Positions 1 through 5,765 are shown, counted from the stretch's first letter. The stretch: 6,591 nt of DNA from an uncultured Anaerosacchariphilus sp. (GCA_934373375.1 CAKROP010000126.1:1-6591); one strand, 5' to 3'. Program-made: numbers and translations. The notes: generated by a model from the sequence alone, not told the origin.

Positions 1-10
1 ATACGTTTTC

Positions 11-47
11 CGCGCCGCTGTCCTTCGGGATGGCGGCGCGGTTTTTT
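11..47 (+). terminator. Intrinsic terminator of an upstream plus-strand gene
   Basis: A perfect 8-bp GC-only stem (CGCGCCGC at 11-18 with GCGGCGCG at 33-40) is followed directly by GTTTTTTG. The T run lies only on the plus-strand side, so it ends transcription entering from the left edge of the window. The gene it serves is outside the window. Confidence 0.85.
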
Positions 48-190
48 GCTCTGTAGAAAATACCGTGTCACATTAAAGCACGAAAGCCATACTTCCTATA
101 GAGCCCAAAACCCTCCGGGGGATGCGCACTCGGCGCAGTGGTAGATGGTTGCCAAGGCAACCGCACCCCGGCGCGAGAGAATCCCAGACA
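48..190 (+). ncRNA. Candidate structured RNA of unknown family
   Basis: This gene-free stretch between two plus-strand terminators can fold extensively. GCTCTGTAG (48-56) pairs with CTATAGAGC (96-104) over 9 bp with one G-U, enclosing CGTG/CACG (64-67/79-82). The 3' half forms a three-way junction. P1 is 118-126 with 162-169 (8 bp, bulged A122). P2 is CACT/AGTG (127-130/137-140) with loop CGGCGC. P3 is GTTGC/GCAAC (148-152/157-161) with loop CAAG. The P2 loop GCGC (133-136) can pair with GCGC at 171-174 as a pseudoknot. ATCCC (181-185) competes with P1 for GGGAT (119-123). A terminator follows at once and the next gene is convergent, so a free-standing small RNA fits better than a riboswitch. 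The strand is inferred from the terminator. I see no convincing promoter; TATAGA at 98-103 is the best -10-like string, and it lies inside the first stem. I do not recognise the family. Confidence 0.45.
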
Positions 191-191
191 C

Positions 192-228
192 AAAGAGGAG
201 TCTCGCTTTCCGCGAAACTCCTCTTTTT
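192..228 (+). terminator. Terminator between the RNA candidate and efp, partly bidirectional
   Basis: AAAGAGGAGT (192-201) pairs perfectly with ACTCCTCTTT (217-226), with a short extra CG-rich pairing inside, and runs into T residues to 228 on the plus strand. Read on the minus strand the same hairpin lies about 33 nt past the efp stop and ends in CTTTGTG, a weaker T tract. It can therefore close both convergent transcripts but is better oriented for the plus strand. Confidence 0.8.
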
Positions 229-259
229 ATATGGACTGACTTTATTACAAGCTGATAAC

Positions 260-817
260 TTAGACTCTGGACAGATACTCACCTGTACGGGTATCGATCT
301 TGATCTTATCGCCCTGCTCTACAAACAGCGGTACATATACAACTGCGCCTGTCTCTACAGTAGCCGGCTTGGTCGCGCCTGTAGCGGTGTCGCCCTTGAA
401 GCCCGGCTCGGTCTCGGTGATCTCCAGCTCTACAAAGAGAGGCGGCTCAACTGCGAATACGTTGCCATTGTAGGAACATACCTTAACCATCTCGTTCTCT
501 TTTACAAACTTCAGGGAATCTCCGATATCGTCCTTGTTCAGCGCGATCTGATCGTAGTTCTCGGTGTTCATGAAGTTGTACAGGTCGCCGTCGCTGTACA
601 GATACTGCATCTCTACACGGTCGATTCTTGCTGCCGGGAACTTCTCTGTGGGACGGAAGGTCTTCTCAACCACACCGCCGTTGATGATGTTCTTCAGCTT
701 TGTTCTTACGAAAGCTGCACCCTTACCCGGCTTTACATGCTGAAACTCCATGATCTGATATACGTTGCCTTCAATCTCAAGTGTAACGCCGTTTCTAAAA
801 TCTCCTGCTGAAATCAT
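260..817 (-). CDS. efp: Translation elongation factor P
   Basis: EF-P binds between the ribosomal P and E sites and promotes peptide bond formation when ribosomes stall on consecutive prolines. The 185-residue product has the usual family length and three-domain plan: an N-terminal KOW-like domain to about residue 62, then two OB-fold domains. The N-terminal loop reads [10 protein letters not shown], placing Lys32 at the tip, the residue that is post-translationally modified in EF-P (5-aminopentanolylated in B. subtilis, beta-lysylated in E. coli); whether it is modified here cannot be seen. The C-terminus carries the EF-P signature [11 protein letters not shown]. The start at 817 (MISAGDF) is chosen over an in-frame ATG 25 codons upstream because AGGAGG lies at 828-833, 10 nt before it, and the family begins here. 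It is the last gene of the nrdR-yqeG-peptidase run and has its own promoter. Confidence 0.97.
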   Translation of the reverse strand: MISAGDFRNGVTLEIEGNVYQIMEFQHVKPGKGAAFVRTKLKNIINGGVVEKTFRPTEKFPAARIDRVEMQYLYSDGDLYNFMNTENYDQIALNKDDIGDSLKFVKENEMVKVCSYNGNVFAVEPPLFVELEITETEPGFKGDTATGATKPATVETGAVVYVPLFVEQGDKIKIDTRTGEYLSRV

Positions 818-843
818 TCTTAAACTTCCTCCTAATGTCTTAA

Positions 844-859
844 GCGCAGCCTTCTGCGC
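844..859 (-). promoter_or_regulatory. Hairpin in the efp leader just upstream of the ribosome binding site
   Basis: A perfect 6-bp GC-rich hairpin (GCGCAG/CTGCGC with a 4-nt loop, AAGG in the RNA) lies 10 nt 5' of the AGGAGG of efp in the roughly 80-nt leader implied by the efp promoter. It does not cover the ribosome binding site. It could protect the 5' end of the mRNA or position the ribosome; no function is demonstrated by sequence alone. Confidence 0.4.
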
Positions 860-905
860 ATGAAAATTGAACTTGTAACTGCTCGCACACAATTACCTAA
901 ATTGT

Positions 906-934
906 ATTCTATAATAAAACGTCTGCTTTTTCAA
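906..934 (-). promoter_or_regulatory. efp promoter (sigma-A type)
   Basis: On the minus strand TTGAAA (-35, 929-934) is separated by 17 nt from TAGAAT (-10, 906-911), each 5 of 6 to the vegetative consensus. Transcription would begin near 899, giving a leader of about 80 nt before efp. It starts 20 nt past the peptidase stop codon, so efp can be transcribed independently of the upstream genes. Confidence 0.65.
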
Positions 935-953
935 GCCTTTTTCTGCGCGCAGC

Positions 954-2027
954 CTATATTTCTATCAATTCCTTCGGCGAATGGGTCAGATTGCGGACGC
1001 CATTCTCTGTGAGAACCACCATATCCTCGATGCGGACGCCGCCGAAATCCGGGATATAGATGCCAGGCTCCACGGTCTCGACCATGCCCGCCTGCAGCAC
1101 ATGCCCGTCCTTCGGGGACAGAGCCGGATGCTCATGAATCTCAAGTCCCACCGAATGCCCCAGGGAATGACCGAAATACTCTCCGTAGCCTGCTTTCGCA
1201 ATCACGTCTCTGGCCAGCTTATCGCCCTCTTTGCAGGTCATGCCCGGACGCAGGCCTTTTAATGCGGTCAACTGTGCCTTCAGCACCACGTTGTAGACCT
1301 CTTTTTGTCGCTCGCTTGCTTTTCCAATGACCACGGTACGGGTCATATCTGAACAATAGCCATGATATTTACAGCCGAAATCCATGGTCACAAAGTCGCC
1401 CGCTTCCAGCTTTTTCTCTGAGGGGACCGCATGGGGCATGGCGGAGTGGTAACCGGACGCCACGATGGTATCAAAGCTGGTTCCCTCTGCTCCGTGGCTT
1501 CGCATATAATATTCCAGCTTCGCTGCGATTTCCAGTTCCGTAACGCCTGCTTTCAGTTCACCCAGAATATAGGAAAATGCCGCGTCGCCGATGCTTTCCG
1601 CCTTCTCCATCCACTGAAGCTCCTGCTCATTTTTTATCACCCGAAGCTCTGACAGGCTGTCTCCCAGCATCACCCAGTGCTCCGGCCCGAAACCAGACTT
1701 CTTCCAGAGATTGTTCCAGGTACCGTAAAGCATGGCATTCTCCTCGAAGCCGATGCGCTCCGCGCCGTCTTCCCGCAGCAGTTCACCCAGCATGGCGCCA
1801 TAGCTTCGCTCCCGGCTCATGGTCCGGACCTCACAGTCCTTTCCTTCCTCTTCCGCCTGCAGCGTATACCGGCTGTCTGTCAGAATCACTTTCCGCTCAC
1901 GAGTCAGATACAGATAGCTCTCCGTGCCTGCAAAACCGCTGATATAGCGGATATTAGCCGGAGAGGACACAAGCGCCGCGTCCACATTTTTTTCCTTTAA
2001 AAGCTCCGATATCTTCTCTGCTGTCAT
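954..2027 (-). CDS. M24B-family Xaa-Pro aminopeptidase/dipeptidase (YqhT/PepP type)
   Basis: A cytoplasmic dimetal peptidase predicted to cleave peptides with proline in the second position. It has the creatinase/prolidase two-domain layout: an N-terminal domain to about residue 130 and a pita-bread catalytic domain from about 135. All five metal ligands of the family are visible: D216 (VTMDFG), D227 (CSDMTR), H291 (GHSLGHSVG), E320 (VETVEPGIY) and E334 (VRIEDMVV); H298 in IHEHP is the usual additional histidine. The 357-residue length matches B. subtilis YqhT and similar short family members. ATG at 2027 overlaps the yqeG stop (ATGA), so translation is probably coupled; the ribosome binding site is a modest GAAGGGAAG. 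Its place just before efp matches yqhT-efp in B. subtilis and makes biological sense, since both handle proline-rich sequences. Aminopeptidase versus strict dipeptidase activity cannot be decided here. Confidence 0.93.
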   Translation of the reverse strand: MTAEKISELLKEKNVDAALVSSPANIRYISGFAGTESYLYLTRERKVILTDSRYTLQAEEEGKDCEVRTMSRERSYGAMLGELLREDGAERIGFEENAMLYGTWNNLWKKSGFGPEHWVMLGDSLSELRVIKNEQELQWMEKAESIGDAAFSYILGELKAGVTELEIAAKLEYYMRSHGAEGTSFDTIVASGYHSAMPHAVPSEKKLEAGDFVTMDFGCKYHGYCSDMTRTVVIGKASERQKEVYNVVLKAQLTALKGLRPGMTCKEGDKLARDVIAKAGYGEYFGHSLGHSVGLEIHEHPALSPKDGHVLQAGMVETVEPGIYIPDFGGVRIEDMVVLTENGVRNLTHSPKELIEI

Positions 2028-2527
2028 TTCTTTGCTTCCCTTCTTTTGTAGAAAAACAGCACAATCTTTTCCAGATAGCGCTTCAACACAATCTGAATCT
2101 CCTCATGGGGATCGATGGGTTTTGTGAGAATCGAGTACATGCCCGTCCGGTTGGCCCCCCACACATCGGTGAAAAGCTGGTCGCCGACAAACAATGTATT
2201 GGTCTTATCTGTACCCATGCGGATCATGCCCTCCTCGTAGCCCCTCCGGCTTGGCTTGTCTGCTTTGTATACAAAGGGCGTCTCCATGGCGTCCGCAAAG
2301 GGCCGCACCCGGGGTTCCTTGTTATTGGAAATAAGACAGGTGGCGAAGCCCATCTCATGAAGGCGCTTAAAGAGCTCCACGCTCTGTGCAGTGGCGGGAG
2401 CTCCGTGAGGTACTAAGGTATTGTCCACATCAAACAGGATGCCGCGGTAACCCCTGCGATACAGATCTTCAAAATCAATTCCATAAGTGGAATCCGCGTA
2501 TTCTTTCGGGTAAAATGCCTGAAACAA
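2024..2527 (-). CDS. yqeG: YqeG-family HAD superfamily (IIIA) phosphatase, TTG start
   Basis: A predicted soluble haloacid dehalogenase-type phosphatase; the physiological substrate of the YqeG family is not settled. The catalytic motifs are all present in the 167-residue product: motif I DVDNTL with D33 as nucleophile and D35 as acid/base, motif II around S67 (LISNN), motif III K91 (ADKP) and motif IV GDQLFTD with D116 and D121. There is no large cap domain insert, as expected for subclass III. No ATG is available near the N-terminus. TTG at 2525-2527 is supported by AGGAG at 2536-2540 with 8-nt spacing and by family-like sequence starting there (FYPKEYADS). The gene begins 24 nt after the nrdR stop and overlaps the peptidase start by 4 nt, so the three are one transcription unit. 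Confidence 0.92.
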   Translation of the reverse strand: MFQAFYPKEYADSTYGIDFEDLYRRGYRGILFDVDNTLVPHGAPATAQSVELFKRLHEMGFATCLISNNKEPRVRPFADAMETPFVYKADKPSRRGYEEGMIRMGTDKTNTLFVGDQLFTDVWGANRTGMYSILTKPIDPHEEIQIVLKRYLEKIVLFFYKRREAKK

Positions 2528-2534
2528 AATGATT

Positions 2535-2540
2535 TCTCCT
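2535..2540 (-). promoter_or_regulatory. Ribosome binding site that fixes the TTG start of yqeG
   Basis: AGGAGA on the minus strand lies 7-8 nt upstream of the TTG at 2527. The codon before TTG is ATT and the first in-frame ATG is only at residue 59, inside the HAD fold, so this site decides the start. Confidence 0.75.
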
Positions 2541-2551
2541 AACTAACTGAT

Positions 2552-3004
2552 TTATTTATCTAACATCTTCTTCAGTTCGCTTAAGAAGGTATTCACATCC
2601 TTAAACTCCCTGTATACAGAGGCAAAGCGCACATAGGCCACGGAGTCCAGATCCTTTAAGCGATCCATGACCATCTCGCCGATGACAGAGCTTGGAATCT
2701 CCCGCTCCTCCCGGTTGAAAATGTCGCCTTCAATGGCATCAACCATCGCGTTGATACTCTTTAAAGGCACCGGCCGCTTATGGCAGGCCCTAAGAATGCC
2801 ATCCTCGATCTTGCTTCTGTCGTAATGCTCGCGATTGTTATCTTTTTTTATTACCATGACCGGAATCGTCTCAATCTTCTCATAGGTGGTAAACCGTTTT
2901 CCGCACGCGTCGCAGAGACGGCGGCGGCGAATTGAGCTGTTATCGTCTGCCGGTCTTGAATCAATGACTCTTGTATTTTCCTGACTGCAAAATGGGCACT
3001 TCAT
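2552..3004 (-). CDS. nrdR: Transcriptional repressor NrdR
   Basis: NrdR is the zinc- and nucleotide-binding repressor that shuts off ribonucleotide reductase genes when (d)ATP is plentiful. The 150-residue product has the two standard parts: an N-terminal zinc ribbon with C3-x2-C6 and C31-x2-C34 around the basic stretch SIRRRRLC, and an ATP-cone from about residue 49 to 139 starting PVMVIKKD and continuing REHYDRSKI. The family's usual DG in this nucleotide-binding turn is NN here, a mild variation. The start at 3004 (MKCPFC) is chosen over an ATG 14 codons upstream because the zinc ribbon begins here and GGAGG lies at 3013-3017 with 8-nt spacing. It is the first gene of the nrdR-yqeG-peptidase unit and follows a near-consensus promoter. 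No ribonucleotide reductase gene is in the window. Confidence 0.96.
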   Translation of the reverse strand: MKCPFCSQENTRVIDSRPADDNSSIRRRRLCDACGKRFTTYEKIETIPVMVIKKDNNREHYDRSKIEDGILRACHKRPVPLKSINAMVDAIEGDIFNREEREIPSSVIGEMVMDRLKDLDSVAYVRFASVYREFKDVNTFLSELKKMLDK

Positions 3005-3034
3005 TCCGTTATCCTCCGGTTTTTTGATGGTTCC

Positions 3035-3064
3035 AGTATAGTACATCTTCTGGTTTTATGTCAA
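3035..3064 (-). promoter_or_regulatory. nrdR operon promoter (sigma-A type)
   Basis: Perfect TTGACA (3059-3064) and TATACT (3035-3040, 5 of 6) on the minus strand with an 18-nt spacer. The start point would be near 3028, leaving a short leader of about 24 nt that still contains the GGAGG. It serves nrdR, yqeG and the peptidase, perhaps reaching efp since no terminator is seen before it. Confidence 0.75.
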
Positions 3065-3094
3065 TCATTGTCATAGGAAATGATAAGAAATGAC
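3064..3094. promoter_or_regulatory. Two overlapping inverted repeats between nrdR and the YlmC/YmxH gene
   Basis: ATCATT (3064-3069) and AATGAT (3079-3084) form one perfect dyad; GTCAT (3070-3074) and ATGAC (3090-3094) form another, interleaved with it. Together they abut the -35 box of nrdR in the divergent spacer. They may be an operator or may simply reflect AT-rich sequence; they do not resemble a clear NrdR box. Confidence 0.25.
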
Positions 3095-3176
3095 CGGAAA
3101 ACAAATATTTTTCGGCACGCGGATAAGCTCTTTTTCATAAGCTATGGCAAGAACCCGATTTCAGGGAGCCTCTGCC

Positions 3177-3428
3177 ATGACCTTCTGCGAACTACGTGAA
3201 AAAGACGTCATTAACATCCGCGACTGCAGGCGCCTGGGCTGCGTGTCGGATCTGATCTTCGACCCGAAAAACGGCTGTATTCTGGCGTTACTTACCACCG
3301 CCAATGAAAAGCTCTGGGGTTTTCTCGGAAAAGAAAACGAGTGTGAGATTCCCTGGTGCAAAATTAAACAGATCGGACCGGATATTATACTGGTGGATCT
3401 GGATGAGAAGCCACATAGACAGTCATAA
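3177..3428 (+). CDS. YlmC/YmxH-family PRC-barrel sporulation protein
   Basis: An 83-residue single-domain PRC-barrel protein of the YlmC/YmxH family, a group found in endospore-forming Firmicutes and named from two B. subtilis paralogues; the molecular role is unknown. The family pattern is clear: start ELREKDVINI, then RRLGCVSDLIFDP (turn and second strand) and the closing IPWCKIKQIGPDIILV. The start at 3177 is preferred to an ATG 11 codons upstream: AGGGAG lies at 3163-3168 with 8-nt spacing, the upstream ATG has no ribosome binding site, and the homologous sequence begins here. It is the only complete plus-strand gene, divergent from nrdR and convergent with the BlaR1-like gene. I could not find a convincing sigma-E or sigma-G promoter. 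Which of the two paralogues it corresponds to is not decidable. Confidence 0.88.
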   Translation: MTFCELREKDVINIRDCRRLGCVSDLIFDPKNGCILALLTTANEKLWGFLGKENECEIPWCKIKQIGPDIILVDLDEKPHRQS

Positions 3429-3465
3429 AGAATGGCAGCAAAAAGGAACTGTAAGAGATTTCTCT

Positions 3466-5202
3466 TTACCCCATGGGAATCTCCTTCGGCACCCAGATCC
3501 GGCTGCCCTCGTCGATGCCCGGCTGGGTCATCCGCACCCGGATGGTTCCGTCTGGAAACTCATAATTTACCCACACATCGCCGCCATCCGCGTCTTCCGT
3601 CTTCCCTATGCCGCCGGACACGTGCAGAGTCGTCTCCAGTGCCTTCACCGGTGTGGAAAATGCTTCCCCATAATAGGACGGATAGGACTCTGCCAAATCA
3701 TTCTGCACCAGATAGGAAGCGAAGCTGGAATCCGGATCCGCCGTTTCGTCCGTGGACTTCAGATAATCCGGCTGCCACATCCGGTAAGCTTCCTCAAATT
3801 CTGCAGCACTGGTGATATCATCGTAATATTTCGTTTTCCAGGACGTCACACGGTAGGTGTCCCCGTTCTTTTCCAGTGTAATATAATCCTTCCAGGACCA
3901 CCACAAAGGATCGCTGGTCATGGACGGATAGGTAATCTCCGCATCCGCGCTGCCGTCTCCTATGCTCAGGCTGATGGTCGGGCCGTCTGCCAGAAATGGG
4001 CTGGATACGCCCATGGTCCTGGTCCCGTCTCCCAGCACCTGGATACCCAGGTCATCACTGTGCTGCAACACCGGGCTCAACAATTCCCAGACGGTATCCG
4101 CGTCCCGATTGCCTGCCGCTTCCGCAAAGGTTTTTACCACCTCGTAAATTTTTTCCTCATCACTGCTCAGTTTTCCGGCCAGAAAGATGGAAGTAGGACC
4201 GTCCGCGCCGCCGATGATGTCCTCGTCGAAAGTCGAAGCCGGATTGGACAGGCAGAACCAGGCTGCGCCCGCCACCAGCGCCACGGCTGCCGCCGCAATT
4301 CCCGCTCTGGTCTTTTTATATCGGAGAATATTCTTAATCCGGCTCTTCACAGAATTTTCTCCGAAAGCCACCGGCGTACCAGTCAGAAGCGTGCCCGGCG
4401 CGGAAAGCTTCAGCAAGAAGGTACTGTAACGCTTCTTTTCCTCTGTCCCCAACTGCTCCAGCACCTGTTCATCGCAGGCCATCTCCATATCCCGGGCCAG
4501 CAGTATAAAGGCCAGCCACAGCAGGGGATTGAACCAGTGTACCACACATACCAGCCAGGCCAGCAATTTTACCCGGGAATCCTGTCGCCGCTTATGGGTC
4601 TTCTCATGCGTCAGTACCAGAATCCGTTCTTCTGATGTAAGTCCCGCCGGAAGATAAATCCGCGGCCGGAAAAAGCTCAGCAGAAAGGCAGAGCCTATCC
4701 GATCCGACTCATAGACGCCCTCTTCCAGCTTCACTGCCAGAGCCGTCTTCCGGCGCAGCCGCAGCCAGGAAAACAGGCCGTAAAGCAACACCACTGTCAC
4801 GCCGCCCAGCCAGATTCCAAACAGGATCTTTTCCAATATAATCTCTGCTCCTGCCTCCGTTACCGTCGCCGCATTTGCAGCCGCAGCGCCCTTTCCATTG
4901 CCCAGTGCGCCTCCTATGCGCTCCAGCGCTGCCATTATTCTTGCGCTCTGGTATCCGGCCAGAGTAAAGGTCATTCTGCCGCCTGTCGAGCGAAAGCCCG
5001 GCACTCCATTCAGAATCCGGTAAAGACTGAAAGGCGACTGAAATGAAACCGGACACACCGCCCGGAAAAAGACCGGCAGCCACAAAAACGTCAGATATCG
5101 CTTGGGCAGCCGCTTAAGAAGCGCCCGCACCGCCAGAACCAGCAGAACCGCCAGTGAAGCAGCCAGAGTCAGATTCCCCAATACCGTCATAAAGTCCATC
5201 AT
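3466..5202 (-). CDS. BlaR1-like M56-family membrane metalloprotease/signal transducer with a non-penicillin-binding sensor domain
   Basis: Predicted integral membrane zinc protease that relays an outside signal by inactivating the partner repressor, by analogy with BlaR1/MecR1. The 578-residue protein has hydrophobic helices near residues 7-27, 37-53, 124-146, 211-235 and 300-318. The cytoplasmic zinc site is HEKTH (H199, E200, H203) with E240 in DMEMACDE as the likely third ligand. After the last helix comes about 260 residues that should lie outside the cell: a GGADGPT motif at 331-337, an NTF2-like-looking segment from about 350 to 475, and a C-terminal segment with NYEFPDGTIRVRMTQPG near 546-562. 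Unlike true BlaR1 there is no SxxK or KTG transpeptidase motif, so beta-lactam acylation is unlikely. ATG at 5202 overlaps the repressor stop (ATGA) and has GGAGG at 5210-5214. No beta-lactamase or PBP gene is adjacent. The fold labels for the sensor are inference. Confidence 0.88.
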   Translation of the reverse strand: MMDFMTVLGNLTLAASLAVLLVLAVRALLKRLPKRYLTFLWLPVFFRAVCPVSFQSPFSLYRILNGVPGFRSTGGRMTFTLAGYQSARIMAALERIGGALGNGKGAAAANAATVTEAGAEIILEKILFGIWLGGVTVVLLYGLFSWLRLRRKTALAVKLEEGVYESDRIGSAFLLSFFRPRIYLPAGLTSEERILVLTHEKTHKRRQDSRVKLLAWLVCVVHWFNPLLWLAFILLARDMEMACDEQVLEQLGTEEKKRYSTFLLKLSAPGTLLTGTPVAFGENSVKSRIKNILRYKKTRAGIAAAAVALVAGAAWFCLSNPASTFDEDIIGGADGPTSIFLAGKLSSDEEKIYEVVKTFAEAAGNRDADTVWELLSPVLQHSDDLGIQVLGDGTRTMGVSSPFLADGPTISLSIGDGSADAEITYPSMTSDPLWWSWKDYITLEKNGDTYRVTSWKTKYYDDITSAAEFEEAYRMWQPDYLKSTDETADPDSSFASYLVQNDLAESYPSYYGEAFSTPVKALETTLHVSGGIGKTEDADGGDVWVNYEFPDGTIRVRMTQPGIDEGSRIWVPKEIPMG

Positions 5203-5576
5203 CTCATATCCTCCCCGTCTTCCTGATAAGTGTCAATCAGCTGTTTCAGTTCCTCAGCCTCTTTCCGGCTGAGCTTCTTCTCTCCGAGGAATGCTGCCAC
5301 AAAGCCCGGCAGAGAATCGTCAAACCATTTTTCCACCACAGCCTGGCTCTCGTAACGCTGCACAGTCTCCTTCTTTACCAGGGCTGTCACAGCCCCGTTC
5401 TCATTTTTCAGGATTTTCCGTTCTACCAGCTTTCGAAGCACTGTGTAAGTGGTCGATTTCTTCCAGCCCAGTCTCGGCAGGCATTCCTTGTAAAGTTCTG
5501 TGGAGCTTAAGGGCTCCTTTTCCCATACAATCTCCAACAGACGGTATTCCGCGTCGTATAACTTTAAATCTTCCAT
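5199..5576 (-). CDS. BlaI/MecI/CopY-family winged-helix transcriptional repressor
   Basis: A 125-residue dimeric DNA-binding repressor predicted to control its own operon. The N-terminal winged helix (about residues 5-72) contains the family signature KKSTTYTVLRKLVERKIL at 39-56, which includes the recognition helix. The C-terminal part (about 75-120) is the helical dimerisation region. In S. aureus BlaI the sensor protease cuts at N101-F102; the aligned position here is A95-F96 in GFVAAFLGE, so the phenylalanine is kept. The start at 5576 is chosen over an ATG ten codons upstream because GGAGGTG at 5587-5593 sits 10 nt before it and no ribosome binding site precedes the longer form. Its stop overlaps the start of the M56 protease, so the sensor and repressor are translationally coupled. 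The promoter carries an unusual palindrome rather than the classical operator. Confidence 0.94.
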   Translation of the reverse strand: MEDLKLYDAEYRLLEIVWEKEPLSSTELYKECLPRLGWKKSTTYTVLRKLVERKILKNENGAVTALVKKETVQRYESQAVVEKWFDDSLPGFVAAFLGEKKLSRKEAEELKQLIDTYQEDGEDMR

Positions 5577-5625
5577 TGAGATTTTGCACCTCCAGATCTT
5601 TTCCATGTTATATAGTCTATTGCTT

Positions 5626-5649
5626 TAAACCGGTTTATCTGATTAAACC
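5626..5649. promoter_or_regulatory. Candidate operator: three TAAACC/GGTTTA half-sites
   Basis: TAAACCGGTTTA (5626-5637) is a perfect 12-bp palindrome. A further TAAACC at 5644-5649 makes a second inverted repeat with GGTTTA at 5632-5637, spaced by 6 nt. The array runs from the -10 box into the first transcribed bases of the repressor gene, where repressor binding would block initiation. The classical BlaI/MecI operator core (TACA..TGTA) is not present. Assignment to this repressor is inference. Confidence 0.5.
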
Positions 5650-5675
5650 TTATCATAATCAGCTGCACCTGTCAA
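5647..5675 (-). promoter_or_regulatory. Promoter of the repressor/protease pair
   Basis: On the minus strand perfect TTGACA (5670-5675) is followed after 17 nt by TAAGGT (5647-5652), a poor -10 that is preceded by TGA, giving an extended -10 (TGnTAAGGT). Transcription should start near 5640, leaving a leader of roughly 64 nt. Confidence 0.5.
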
Positions 5676-5714
5676 TCTGCCAATTCTTAATTTTTTCTTT
5701 CTTTTCCGGATCTG

Positions 5715-5747
5715 AAAAGGACGAAAAACCTTTCCGGCTTTTCGTCC
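5715..5747 (-). terminator. Intrinsic terminator of the CarD-family gene
   Basis: TTTTCGTCC (5739-5747) and GGACGAAAA (5719-5727) form a perfect 9-bp stem with an 11-nt loop; on the minus strand it is followed by TTTTC. It lies 19 nt beyond the carD-type stop codon and separates that gene from the repressor operon. The T tract is short, so some read-through is possible. Confidence 0.65.
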
Positions 5748-5765
5748 CACTACCGTATCCTCTGT

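Noticed and set aside
124..190. tRNA-Gly-like sequence (CAGTGGTAGA followed by TTGCCAA)
   Set aside because: The strings resemble a D-loop and a GCC anticodon loop, but no 7-bp acceptor stem, no proper anticodon stem around TTGCCAA and no GGTTCGAATCC T-arm can be formed. The same bases pair better in the three-way junction.
122..811. Plus-strand open frame of 229 codons opposite efp
   Set aside because: It is antisense to efp, crosses the RNA candidate and a terminator hairpin, and its translation is a reversed-frame shadow of a conserved gene.
943..952. CTGCGCGCAG palindrome as terminator of the nrdR operon
   Set aside because: On the minus strand it is followed by AAAAAG rather than T residues, and a 10-bp self-complementary string leaves no adequate loop.
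3101..3150. Sporulation (sigma-E or sigma-G) promoter for the YlmC/YmxH gene
   Set aside because: CATAAGCT at 3136 is -10-like, but the ATA-containing -35 candidates are 10 or about 26 nt away, outside the normal spacing.
3451..3469. GTAAGAGATTTCTCTTTAC hairpin between the convergent YlmC/YmxH and M56 genes as a terminator
   Set aside because: The stem is weak and AT rich with a very small loop, overlaps the M56 stop codon, and has no T tract on either side. The 37-bp spacer shows no other terminator.
3304..4635. Long plus-strand open frame of 443 codons
   Set aside because: It lies antisense to the well-supported M56 protease gene, shows no family resemblance, is rich in Arg/His/Pro as expected of a shadow frame, and has no convincing ribosome binding site.
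5577..5700. Classical BlaI/MecI operator (TACA..TGTA dyad)
   Set aside because: No such dyad is present upstream of the repressor gene; only the TAAACC/GGTTTA array is found.
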